64,000 nucleotides of DNA from Pseudomonas sp. MWU13-2100 (GCF_023242365.1 NZ_JALLIX010000011.1:90719-154718), one strand, 5' to 3'. Positions 16,874-25,700 are shown, counted from the first letter of the stretch. The notes: generated from the sequence alone by a model not told the origin. Made by a program: numbers and translations.

Positions 16874-17923
16874 ATGCCCTCGCCACGCGATGCCCTGCTG
16901 ATCCAGTACCGCTACGATCCGCTGGACCGGCTAATGGCCCGCACACCGGCCAATTTGCCAATCCATCAGCGGTTCTACCAGAAAGACCACCTGGCCACCG
17001 AGATCCAAGGTGCGCTCGCTCATTCGATCTTCCAGCAAGAAGACCTGCTGCTGGCTCAACAGCAGCGTCAAGGTGCAACAACCGAAACCACCCTGCTGGC
17101 TACCGATCAGCAACGTTCTGTCCTGCATATCCTGGATAAGGCACAACGCCAGGCCCTCGCGTATAGCCCCTATGGTCATCACACGCCGACAAACGGATTG
17201 CTGAGTGTGCTGGGATTCAAGGGTGAACGAGTGGATCCGGTGACCGGACATTATTTGTTGGGTAATGGCTATCGAGCGTTTAATCCAGTATTGATGCGAT
17301 TTAACAGCCCTGACAGCTGGAGTCCATTCGGGGCGAGCGGATTTAACTCATATACCTATTGCAAAGGAGATTCGGTAAATCGGATCGACCCCGGAGGACA
17401 CATATCTTTTCTCGGCCTAATAAAGCTCAAAATCATCACCCGTCGCTGGAGTAAAATAGCCTCACTGCGCGCCAGCCTCTCTCTTGAAAACACACCCACC
17501 CTCGCCTTTCAAAGCATCATAAAACACCTTAAGGGAGATGATCTTGTAGCGCTGTCCCTGACCTCTAAAAAGATAAAAACAATAGTACATACAAACATCA
17601 AACCAATAAACCTACTTAAGCGCTCAACTGAAAGCGACTACACAAACAACCTCAGAAAAATATCTTTAGGTCAAAAAAAAGGTTACCTGCCCAGCCAAGT
17701 CATTGGGAATGACGATCTTCACAAAACGGCCATTAGAGTGCCAGGCACCGACACGGAACCGGGGAGAAGCCACCTTCAAAATCAATACAAAAATGCTCGC
17801 ATCAACAGACAGCAAAAATTAATAAGACAAGAAGAATTCAGAAGAAAACAACTAAACACACAGCGCAATCGCGAAATCTACGGTGAAGATTACGCGTCAG
17901 ATAGCAGTTATGACAGCGATTGA
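16874..17923 (+). CDS. Orphan mini-Rhs protein 2: Tc/Rhs core plus F-box-like tip
   Basis: The 349-residue protein has the Rhs core at about residues 10-176 (YRYDPLDRL, HQRFYQKDHLATEIQGALAH, YLLGNGYRAFNPVLMRFNSP, SPFGASGFNSYTYCKGD, IDPGGH). It lacks a YD-repeat shell and export signal. The tip (177-349) is AT-rich and lysine-rich. Residues 208-240, starting TPTLAFQSIIKHLKGDDLVA and continuing LSLTSKKIKTIV, follow the F-box pattern (L-x6-I-x2-hydrophobic-L, D-L, SK, V). The rest is basic and charged, ending in SDSSYDSD. An F-box would recruit a eukaryotic SCF ubiquitin ligase, so a host-directed role is suggested but unproven. Its core is nearly identical in DNA to that of mini-Rhs 3. Confidence 0.8.
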   Translation: MPSPRDALLIQYRYDPLDRLMARTPANLPIHQRFYQKDHLATEIQGALAHSIFQQEDLLLAQQQRQGATTETTLLATDQQRSVLHILDKAQRQALAYSPYGHHTPTNGLLSVLGFKGERVDPVTGHYLLGNGYRAFNPVLMRFNSPDSWSPFGASGFNSYTYCKGDSVNRIDPGGHISFLGLIKLKIITRRWSKIASLRASLSLENTPTLAFQSIIKHLKGDDLVALSLTSKKIKTIVHTNIKPINLLKRSTESDYTNNLRKISLGQKKGYLPSQVIGNDDLHKTAIRVPGTDTEPGRSHLQNQYKNARINRQQKLIRQEEFRRKQLNTQRNREIYGEDYASDSSYDSD

Positions 17924-17924
17924 T

Positions 17925-17949
17925 ATCAACGATGGTGATGCAAGCCATA
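17925..17949 (+). repeat. 3' flank repeat of mini-Rhs cassette, copy A
   Basis: ATCAAC, six variable bases and GATGCAAGCCATA follow the stop codon of mini-Rhs 2. The same 25-bp block (21 of 25 identical) follows mini-Rhs 3 at 19268-19292. It may mark the edge of a duplicated cassette. Confidence 0.55.
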
Positions 17950-17968
17950 ATGCCCCTGGTGACTCGGC

Positions 17969-17979
17969 GGGGGGGGGGG
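17969..17979 (+). repeat. Eleven-base poly-G tract before mini-Rhs 3
   Basis: A run of 11 G lies 92 bp upstream of the mini-Rhs 3 ATG and 17 bp before its conserved TTCTGTCAGTAGG block. Such tracts are prone to slipped-strand length change. Confidence 0.85.
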
Positions 17980-17987
17980 AGCAAGAA

Positions 17988-18071
17988 CCTGATAGTTCTG
18001 TCAGTAGGCAAATCCTGAGTCTGCGCAGAAACTAGGCCAAGAGACCCCGGGCCGCTCCGATACCTACCGCC
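17988..18071 (+). promoter_or_regulatory. Shared upstream block of mini-Rhs gene 3
   Basis: CCTGATAGTTCTGTCAGTAG starts at about 17988 (TTCTG at 17996, 76 bp before the ATG). GGCAA and GCGCAGAAACT follow, as before mini-Rhs 2. Confidence 0.5.
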
Positions 18072-19178
18072 ATGTCATCACCACAAACCCTGCTGATCCA
18101 GTACCGCTACGATCCACTTGACCGGCTGGTGGCCTGCACACCGGCCAATTTGCCAATCCATCAGCGTTTCTACCAGAAAGACCGCCTGGCCACCGAGATC
18201 CAAGGTGCGCTCGCTCATTCGATCTTCCAGCAAGAAGACCTGCTGCTGGCTCAACAACAACGCCAAGGTGTAACAACCGACACCATCCTACTGGCGACCG
18301 ATCAGCAACGTTCCGTCCTGCACGCCCAGGACAAGGCCCAGCGCCAAGCCATGGCCTATAACCCCTACGGTCATCGTGCGCCGACAAACGGATTGCTGAG
18401 TGTGCTGGGGTTCAACGGTGAAAAGGCGGATCCGATAACCGGGCATTATCTTTTGGGTAATGGCTATCGGGCGTTCAATCCGATATTGATGCGATTTAAC
18501 AGCCCCGACAACTGGAGTCCGTTTGGACGGGCGGGGATTAACCCATATACCTATTGCCAAGCCGACCCAGTCAACCGAAGCGATCCGAGCGGGCATATCG
18601 TATCGTTACTGATAAAGAAAGCGACGCATCTCATCAGTCATTCAAAAGCGCCGTACATCAATCGCCTTGTCACTGGGGCTATTAAAGCCTCACCGCCACC
18701 CCTCTTGGCTACTGGAGCAACGGCGGCCTCCTCGAATGGCCGCTCAAGCATTGTAACGGACTTTCTCTCTCTTACTAAAAAATCGCTTTTTGAGCACACA
18801 GGCACACCAACAGCCAGCCCCTCCTCTGGCAGACAGATCATTCAGCAAGAGCTGAATACGCTTTACTCGTCCGAGGGCATTTCCAATGCCTTTACCAAGC
18901 GACTGAAGAAAGTAAACGAAAATTTGATAAGCCATGGAGATAACACACTCTCTCTTGAGCATGGGCAATACTATGTCAATCTTGCACAACAAGTAGAAAG
19001 CGGGACAATTTCCAATACAACCGCACACTTGGAGTCGGCAAAAAAATGGGTAGAAACTCGCGGAGTTCCTGGCAAGGTGGGCGCGACGTTCAATCTGCTA
19101 GCCGCTGCGTTTTCGGGAGTTAACGATCATCGAATGAGAACCCTCGGCGCCAGTGCGATCCGCAGCAGTCAACCGTAA
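18072..19178 (+). CDS. Orphan mini-Rhs protein 3: Tc/Rhs core plus unrecognised tip
   Basis: The 368-residue protein shares the Rhs core of its neighbour (residues about 10-175: YRYDPLDRLV, QRFYQKDRLATEIQGALAHS, RFNSPDNWSPFGRAGINPYT, NRSDPSGH). The variable tip (176-368) is unrelated to the other two. It is Ser/Thr-rich at first, then alpha-helical in character (QQELNTLYSSEGISNAFTKR, LEHGQYYVNLAQQVESGTIS, HLESAKKWVETRGVPGKVGA). I recognise no toxin or interaction domain. The gene follows mini-Rhs 2 after 148 bp and has its own promoter block. There is no immunity-like gene after it. Confidence 0.8.
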   Translation: MSSPQTLLIQYRYDPLDRLVACTPANLPIHQRFYQKDRLATEIQGALAHSIFQQEDLLLAQQQRQGVTTDTILLATDQQRSVLHAQDKAQRQAMAYNPYGHRAPTNGLLSVLGFNGEKADPITGHYLLGNGYRAFNPILMRFNSPDNWSPFGRAGINPYTYCQADPVNRSDPSGHIVSLLIKKATHLISHSKAPYINRLVTGAIKASPPPLLATGATAASSNGRSSIVTDFLSLTKKSLFEHTGTPTASPSSGRQIIQQELNTLYSSEGISNAFTKRLKKVNENLISHGDNTLSLEHGQYYVNLAQQVESGTISNTTAHLESAKKWVETRGVPGKVGATFNLLAAAFSGVNDHRMRTLGASAIRSSQP

Positions 19179-19267
19179 TGGAGAACGCATGACTCCCCCA
19201 GTCATATCAATTGGCGACGCTACCGGGTAGGCAGGCCACGTTTGCCGGGGGCTGCCGACACTCGATT

Positions 19268-19292
19268 ATCAACAACAGCGATGCAAGCCATA
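19268..19292 (+). repeat. 3' flank repeat of mini-Rhs cassette, copy B
   Basis: ATCAAC, six variable bases and GATGCAAGCCATA, as in the copy after mini-Rhs 2. It lies 90 bp after the stop codon of mini-Rhs 3, just before the fdhA terminator. Confidence 0.55.
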
Positions 19293-19305
19293 CCGCCGCC
19301 ATCGA

Positions 19306-19329
19306 AAAGGGCGACCGAAGTCGCCCTTT
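19306..19329 (-). terminator. Terminator of fdhA
   Basis: Read on the minus strand, AAAGGGCGAC / TTCG / GTCGCCCTTT forms a 10-bp stem with a TTCG tetraloop and a T-rich 3' side. It lies just beyond the fdhA stop. Confidence 0.85.
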
Positions 19330-19347
19330 CCCCGTCTTGCCCTTTAC

Positions 19348-20547
19348 TTACGCCGCACTGAACAGCTTGTGCGGGTCAATCACGAATTTCTTCGGCACGC
19401 CCGCATCGAACTCGCCGTAACCGCGCGGCGCGTCGTCCAGGCTGATTACTTCTACGCCGACGATATCGGCAATCTTGATCCGATCCCACATGATCGCCTG
19501 CATCAGCTGGCGGTTGTACTTCATCACCGGAGTCTGGCCGGTGTGGAAGCTGTGGGACTTGGCCCAACCCAAACCAAAGCGGATGCTCAGGCTGCCGATT
19601 TTCGCGGCGGCGTCCACCGCACCCGGGTCTTCGGTCACGTACAGGCCCGGAATACCGATCTTGCCAGCAACGCGGACCACGCCCATCAACGAGTTGAGCA
19701 CGGTGGCCGGAGCCTCGTGCTTCACGCCTTCATGACCGTGACCACGGGCTTCGAAGCCCACGGCATCGACGGCGCAGTCGACTTCAGGTTCGCCCAACAG
19801 CGCGGCGATCTGTTCGTGCAACGGGGTGTCCTTGGACAGGTCGGCGATTTCAAAGCCCTGGGCCTTGGCATGGGCCAGGCGGATCGGGTTGACGTCACCG
19901 ATGATCACCACCGCCGCGCCCAGCAGGCGTGCCGAAGCCGCCGCCGCAAGGCCGACCGGACCGGCACCGGCAATGTACACGCTGCTCCCCGGGCCAACAC
20001 CCGCGGTGACCGCGCCGTGGTAGCCGGTTGGCAGGATGTCGGAGAGGCAGGTCAGGTCGCGGATTTTCTCCATGGCCTTGTCGCGATCCGGCAGTTTCAG
20101 CAGGTTGAAGTCAGCGTACGGCACCATCACGTACTCTGCCTGGCCGCCGGTCCAGTCGCCCATGTCGACATAACCGTAGGCACCGCCGGCACGGGCCGGG
20201 TTGACGGTCAGGCAGACGCCGGTGTGTTGCTCCTTGCAGGAACGGCAGCGCCCGCAAGCCACGTTGAACGGTACCGAGACCAGGTCGCCGAGTTTCAGGT
20301 TCTCGACATCGCGGCCCTTCTCGATCACTTCGCCGGTGATTTCATGACCCAGGACCAGGCCGGTCTGGGCGGTGGTACGGCCACGGACCATGTGTTGGTC
20401 CGAACCACAGATGTTGGTGGAGACGACGCGCAAGATGACACCGTGTTCGATCTTCTTGCCACGCGGGTCCTGCATTTTCGGATAGTCGATTTTTTGCACC
20501 TCGACCTTGCCATTGCCGAGATACACCACACCACGATTGCCAGACAT
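19348..20547 (-). CDS. fdhA: Glutathione-independent formaldehyde dehydrogenase
   Basis: The 399-residue zinc-dependent medium-chain dehydrogenase oxidises formaldehyde to formate with NAD. Visible are the catalytic-zinc segment NICGSDQHMVRG, the structural-zinc cluster CGRCRSCKEQHTGVC, and the NAD Rossmann motif IAGAGPVGLAAAASA. The length and the VNPARAGGAYGYVDMGDWTG segment match the Pseudomonas putida enzyme. It is downstream of purU and the sox genes, where it removes formaldehyde released when methyl groups of betaine, dimethylglycine and sarcosine are oxidised. Confidence 0.95.
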   Translation of the reverse strand: MSGNRGVVYLGNGKVEVQKIDYPKMQDPRGKKIEHGVILRVVSTNICGSDQHMVRGRTTAQTGLVLGHEITGEVIEKGRDVENLKLGDLVSVPFNVACGRCRSCKEQHTGVCLTVNPARAGGAYGYVDMGDWTGGQAEYVMVPYADFNLLKLPDRDKAMEKIRDLTCLSDILPTGYHGAVTAGVGPGSSVYIAGAGPVGLAAAASARLLGAAVVIIGDVNPIRLAHAKAQGFEIADLSKDTPLHEQIAALLGEPEVDCAVDAVGFEARGHGHEGVKHEAPATVLNSLMGVVRVAGKIGIPGLYVTEDPGAVDAAAKIGSLSIRFGLGWAKSHSFHTGQTPVMKYNRQLMQAIMWDRIKIADIVGVEVISLDDAPRGYGEFDAGVPKKFVIDPHKLFSAA

Positions 20548-20893
20548 GCTTTCACCTCGCTGTTGTTTTTATGTAGCAACACGTTGCCAGGGGGCAGCGC
20601 GTAGATTGCTCGGGTTATTGCCTGTGGTTGTTGCGTTGTTTTTACGGGCTCCATCGCCGGTAAGCCGGCTCCTACAGGGGTGTTGCGTCACGGCAGGCAC
20701 CGCGCCCACTGCGGGAGATTGCTCGGGTTACTGCTTGTGATTGTTGCGTTGTTCTTGCGGACCTCTTCGCGGGCAAGCTCCGCTCCCACAGGTCCCGAGT
20801 CGTATGTACTTTCTGAGTACGACACAAACCTAATGTGGGAGCGGAGCTTGTCGGATCGCCGCACCGCCGCGAAGGTCGTAAAACGACCACCTT
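20548..20893. repeat. fdhA-purU gap: REP units and a 45-bp direct repeat
   Basis: The 346-bp gap contains REP units at 20652-20676, 20764-20793 and 20834-20865. It also has an imperfect direct repeat beginning AGATTGCTCGGGTTA at 20603-20647 and 20716-20760 (40 of 45 identical), each copy followed directly by a REP unit. No gene is seen. Confidence 0.75.
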
Positions 20894-21751
20894 TTAAAGC
20901 ACTACTGTTCGGTTGGCGTTCAGAAAAACCCGCCGTTCAATGTGATAACCCACCGCCCGCGCCAACGTCAGCCCTTCGATATCGCGGCCCTTGGCGATCA
21001 GGTCCTCGGGGTAGTGACTGTGGTCCACCACCTCGACGCCCTGGGCGATGATCGGACCTTCGTCCAGGTCGTTGTTGATGTAGTGCGCAGTAGCCCCCAC
21101 CAGTTTCACGCCCTTGTTGTAGGCCTGGTGATAAGGTTTGGCGCCCTTGAAACCGGGCAGCAACGAGTGGTGGATATTGATCGCCTTGCCGTCGAGCTTG
21201 CGGCACAGCTCGGGTGAGAGCACCTGCATGTAGCGGGCAAGGATCACCAGCTCCGCGCCGGACTCCTCGATCACCTGCCAGACCTGGCGCTCCTGGCCCG
21301 GCTTGTCGTTCGGGTCCAACGGAAAATGGTAGTAGGGAATCTGGTGCCAGTCCGCCAGGGGCTTGAGGTCCGGGTGGTTGGAGACCACGGCGGCCACGTC
21401 CATGGACAATTGGCCGATACGCTGGCGATAGAGCAGGTCGTTGAGGCAGTGATCGGCCTTGGAGACCATGATCACCACTTTCGGCCGGTAGTTCGGCGCG
21501 GTCAGTTCGAACACCATGCCGAAGGACTCACCGCGCAGGGCCAGGCCGGCGCGGAAGGCCAGCTCGTCGAAACCGTCAGGCTGGCGGAACTCCACGCGAA
21601 TGAAGAAGCGCGACGAGAGGCGGTCATCGAACGAGTGGTGTTCGGTGACGTAGCAGCCCTGCTCGAACAGGTAGCGGGTCACCGCATCCACCGTGCCGAG
21701 CACGCTGGGGCAGTCGGCGGTCAAAATCCATGTATCGGGGGCGCGGCTCAT
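20894..21751 (-). CDS. purU: Formyltetrahydrofolate deformylase
   Basis: The 285-residue enzyme hydrolyses 10-formyl-THF to formate and THF. It has an N-terminal ACT domain (TWILTADCPSVLGTVDAVTR) and a formyltransferase-like catalytic domain with NHPDLKPLADWHQIPYYHFP, ILARYMQVLSPELCRKL and NIHHSLLPGFKGAKPYHQAY. The Asn-His-Asp catalytic set is complete (HHSLLPGF, DLDEGPIIAQ). The ATG at 21751 follows AGGAGTCACC. In this locus it recycles folate loaded with one-carbon units by sarcosine oxidase. Confidence 0.95.
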   Translation of the reverse strand: MSRAPDTWILTADCPSVLGTVDAVTRYLFEQGCYVTEHHSFDDRLSSRFFIRVEFRQPDGFDELAFRAGLALRGESFGMVFELTAPNYRPKVVIMVSKADHCLNDLLYRQRIGQLSMDVAAVVSNHPDLKPLADWHQIPYYHFPLDPNDKPGQERQVWQVIEESGAELVILARYMQVLSPELCRKLDGKAINIHHSLLPGFKGAKPYHQAYNKGVKLVGATAHYINNDLDEGPIIAQGVEVVDHSHYPEDLIAKGRDIEGLTLARAVGYHIERRVFLNANRTVVL

Positions 21752-21824
21752 GCGGTGACTCCTGTTCTTGAATACCTGCACGCCAACCGGCGCAATACAA
21801 AACCTGTGGCGAACCTAGTTACTT

Positions 21825-21953
21825 TGGCGAGGGGGCTTGCCCCCGTTCGGTTGCGAAGCAGCCGTAAAACCGGTAATCGCGCAGTGTCAGACAAACCGCG
21901 CCGTCCGGGTCTGGGGCTGCTTCGCAGCCCAGCAGGGGCAAGCCCCCTCGCCA
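21825..21953. repeat. REP pair of the GAGGGGGCTTGCCCC class
   Basis: TGGCGAGGGGGCTTGCCCCC at the left and GGGGCAAGCCCCCTCGCCA at the right, with an inner pair GCGAAGCAGCC / GGCTGCTTCGC, make a two-level hairpin between purU and soxG. Confidence 0.85.
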
Positions 21954-21984
21954 CATTGAGTCCACCGAACACGTTGAATCTGTA

Positions 21985-22617
21985 TCAGGCCTGGACGCTA
22001 AGGCCGTATTCGGCCGCCGCATCCTGCAACCACAGCCACCAGTAATCCGAGAAGCTGCGACGGATCACCAGCTCCCAGGTGTCTTCGGCGGTATGGCGGA
22101 TCATCAGCTGCGACTTGGCGAACACCGTGCCGACAGCCTTGCCCACCGGGAAGTTGTCCGGGTGCACGTCGTAGCTGGTGGATTTCATCAGCACCTGGCG
22201 CACGTTCGGGCCGCTCAGCTCCAGCAGTTGCTGGCCACCGCTGACATTGACGATGGCGATATGCAGGTCGCCCAGGGCTTCGCGCAACGCCTTCTCGGCC
22301 GCGAACTCTTCGCCGCTCGGGACGATCAGCAACCACTCGTCGGGGCCGAGCCATTGCAGGCTGGTCTCGCCCTTGGCCACCACGGTCAGCGCCACCGGCA
22401 GTTCCAGGCCGAGGGCCTTGTGCACGCCGGCGGCGAAGGCCGCGTCATGGCCGTCACCACGAATGGTCAGGTGGCCGAGCAATTTCTTTTCCCGCACGGT
22501 CACACCGGCGTTCTTGCGGCCTTTACCCACCAGGCTGGCGAGGTCGGCATGGTGCAACGACGACTCGGCCTTGGCCCCGGAAGTCGGGCGTTGTTGGTAA
22601 ACGTTGGCTGTGGTCAT
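21985..22617 (-). CDS. soxG: Sarcosine oxidase gamma subunit
   Basis: The 210-residue protein resembles the gamma subunit of heterotetrameric sarcosine oxidase: TSLQWLGPDEWLLIVPSGEE, IAIVNVSGGQQLLELSGPNV, and the C-terminal SFSDYWWLWLQDAAAEYG. It forms a GcvT-like fold that completes the complex, which oxidises sarcosine to glycine with transfer of the methyl group to THF. The start at 22617 was chosen because the longer frame runs through a REP. It is last in soxBDAG, 123 bp after soxA with a REP hairpin between them. Confidence 0.9.
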   Translation of the reverse strand: MTTANVYQQRPTSGAKAESSLHHADLASLVGKGRKNAGVTVREKKLLGHLTIRGDGHDAAFAAGVHKALGLELPVALTVVAKGETSLQWLGPDEWLLIVPSGEEFAAEKALREALGDLHIAIVNVSGGQQLLELSGPNVRQVLMKSTSYDVHPDNFPVGKAVGTVFAKSQLMIRHTAEDTWELVIRRSFSDYWWLWLQDAAAEYGLSVQA

Positions 22618-22692
22618 GTGAAACACCTGTGTTGAATGCTGTCTTTGCGGTGGGTCAGTGCCTGACTCCACCTCATGAACAACCGTGGCCCT

Positions 22693-22729
22693 GTGTGGGA
22701 GCGGAGCTTGTCGGATCGCCGCTCCCACT
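22693..22729. repeat. Short REP hairpin between soxA and soxG
   Basis: TGTGGGAGCGG and CCGCTCCCAC enclose AGCTTGTCGGATCG. It may stabilise the upstream transcript 3' end or damp soxG expression. Confidence 0.7.
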
Positions 22730-22740
22730 GGACTACGGCG

Positions 22741-25700
22741 TCAGATGTTCTGGCGGTCCCCTTTAGGATCGAAGAACACCGAAGAAACGATTTCCGCCTC
22801 GATCACGCTGCCATCGGCCAGCGGTGCGAACACCCGCTCGCCCATGCGCTTCAGCCCGCCCTTGACCACCGCCATGGCAAACGAATAGCCAAGGGAGTTG
22901 TGGGCATAGCTGGAGGTCACGTGACCGACCATCTTCATCGGGATCGTCTGCTTGGTGTCGAACACCAGCTGCGCACCTTCCGGCAGCCACTTGGTCGGAT
23001 CGATCGGCTTGAGCCCGACCAACTGCTTGCGCTCCTCGCGCACGCAGTCTTCACGGTTCATCCCGCGCCAGCCGATCCACGAGAACGGCTTGGTCCGGCC
23101 CACACACCAACCCATGTTCAGGTCGTCCGGGGTCATCGAGCCGTCAGTGTCCTGGCCGACGATGATGAAGCCCTTCTCGGCCCGCAACACGTGCATGGTC
23201 TCGGTGCCGTACGGGGTCAGGTTGTACTGCTTGCCCGCCTCGACGATCTTTTCCAGCACACCCATGGCGTAGTCGGCCTGGACGTTGACCTCATAGGACA
23301 GCTCGCCGGTAAAGGAGATCCGGAACACCCGCGCCGGCACACCGCCGACCAGGCCTTCTTTCCAGGTCATGAACGGGAACGCGTCCTTGTCCAGGTCGAT
23401 GTCGGTGACGGCGCTGAGCAGCTTGCGGCTGTTCGGCCCGGACAGGGTCATGGTCGCCCAGTGATCGGTCACGGAGGTGAAGTACACCTTCATGTTCGGC
23501 CATTCGGTCTGGTGGTACAGCTCCAGCCACTGCAGGACGCGAGCCGCGCCGCCGGTGGTGGTGGTCATCAGGAAGTGGTTGTCGGCCAGACAGGCGGTGA
23601 CGCCGTCGTCGAAGACCATGCCGTCTTCCTTGCACATCAGGCCGTAGCGGGCCTTGCCCACATCGAGCTTGGTCCAGGCGTTGGTGTAGATGCGGTTGAG
23701 GAATTCACGGGCGTCCGGGCCCTGGATATCGATCTTGCCCAGGGTCGAGGCGTCGAGCAGGCCGACGCTGTCGCGCACGGCCTTGCACTCACGCTTGACC
23801 GCCGTATGCAGGTCTTCGCCGTTGCGCGGGAAGTACCACGGACGCTTCCACTGGCCGACATCTTCGAACTTGGCGCCCTGCTTCACATGCCAGGCCTGCA
23901 AGGCGGTATAGCGCACCGGCTCGAAGATATGCCCGCAGTGCCGGCCGGCGACCGCGCCGAAGGTCACCGGCGTGTAGTTCGGGCGGAACATGGTGGTGCC
24001 CATCTGCGGGATGGTCACGTTCAGCGAACGGGCGGCGATGGCCAGGCCGTTGACGTTGCCCAGCTTGCCCTGGTCGGTACCGAAGCCCAGCGCGGTGTAG
24101 CGTTTGACGTGTTCGACCGACTCGAAGCCCTCGCGGGTCGCCAGTTCGATGGCGGCGGCGGTGACGTCGTTCTGCAGGTCGACGAATTGCTTCGGCGCCC
24201 GGGCGGTGGCTTTTTCATGGGGCACCTGGAACAGCGCCAGGGTCGGCTCTTCCAGACGCGACAGGGCTTTGGGCAGCACGCCTTCGACCGCCTTGAAACC
24301 GGCTTCGCTGGCGGCGCGAACGCCTCCTTCAAAACCGTCGGCCAAGGCATCGCCCAGACCGTAGACACCGTTGATGCCACCGACGCACACGCGTTTCTGC
24401 GGTGCTTCGCCCGGCACGAAACCGAGGATATCTTCGCGCCAGGTCGGCTTGCCGCCCAGGTGCGAGGCCAGGTGGACCACCGGGCTGTAACCGCCGGAGC
24501 TGGCCACCAGGTCGCACTCCAGCCATTCGCCGGGGCTGGTGACTTTATGCGCCTTGACGTCGATGGCGGCGACGCGCGCCGCGGTCACGTGCTTGCTGCC
24601 ACGGGCTTCGATCACCGCACTGCCAGTGAGGATGCGAATCCCCTTGGCTCGTGCTTCTTCCACCAGCGCACCGCGTGGGTTGCTGCGGGCATCGGCGATG
24701 GCCACCACTTGCAGGCTGGCATCGTGCCAGTCCAGGGCAACGCGGTAGGCGTGATCGTTGTTGGTGCTCAGCACCAGCTTCTTGCCCGGGGCCACGCCGT
24801 AACGGCGGACGTAGGTCGAAACGGCACCGGCGAGCATGTTGCCCGGCACGTCGTTGTTGCCGTAGACCAGCGGACGCTCATGGGTACCGGTGGCCAGGAC
24901 CACGCGCTTGGCGCGGACCCGATGGATACGCTGGCGTACCCGGCCGATCGGCGCACGGTCACCGAGGTGATCGGTGAGGCGCTCGTGAATGGTCAGGAAG
25001 TTGTGGTCGTGGTAGCCGTTGACGGTGGCCCGTGGCAACAGCAGCACGTCCGGCAGACCTTTCAATTCGGCGATGACACTGGCGACCCACTCGGCCGCCG
25101 GCTTGCCGTCGAGGCTTTCGCGGGAATCGAGCAGGCTGCCGCCGAACTCTTCCTGTTCATCGGCCAGGATCACCCGGGCACCACTGCGCGCGGCGGCCAG
25201 TGCGGCGGCCAGACCGGCAGGGCCGGCACCGACGATCAGCACGTCGCAGTGCTGGTTCATGTAGTCGTAGGTATCCGGATCGTTCTCGGTCGGCGAGCGA
25301 CCAAGACCGGCGGCCTTACGGATGTACTTCTCGTAGGTCATCCAGAACGACTGCGGATACATGAAGGTCTTGTAGTAGAAACCCGGCGGCATCAGCTTGC
25401 CGCCGACCTTGCCAAGAATCCCCATCATGTCGTTGTTGACGCTCGGCCAGCCGTTGGTGCTGGTGGCGACCAGGCCCTGATACAGCGCTTGCTGGGTAGC
25501 CCGCACGTTGGGAATCTGGGTCGCTTCGGTGGCGCCGAGCTGCAGCACCGCGTTCGGCTCTTCGGCACCGGCGGCGAAGATCCCCCGCGGACGGGAGTAC
25601 TTGAAGCTGCGGCCGACGATATCCACCCCGTTGGCGAGCAACGCGGCGGCCAGGGTGTCGCCTTCGAAGCCCTTGTAGATCTGGCCGTTGAAGGTGAAGC

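Noticed and set aside
10829..19178. Standard contact-dependent Rhs toxin with immunity genes
   Set aside because: No N-terminal export domains, no VgrG/PAAR and no small immunity gene after any tip; the Phd-zeta pair between the genes is on the opposite strand and forms its own unit.
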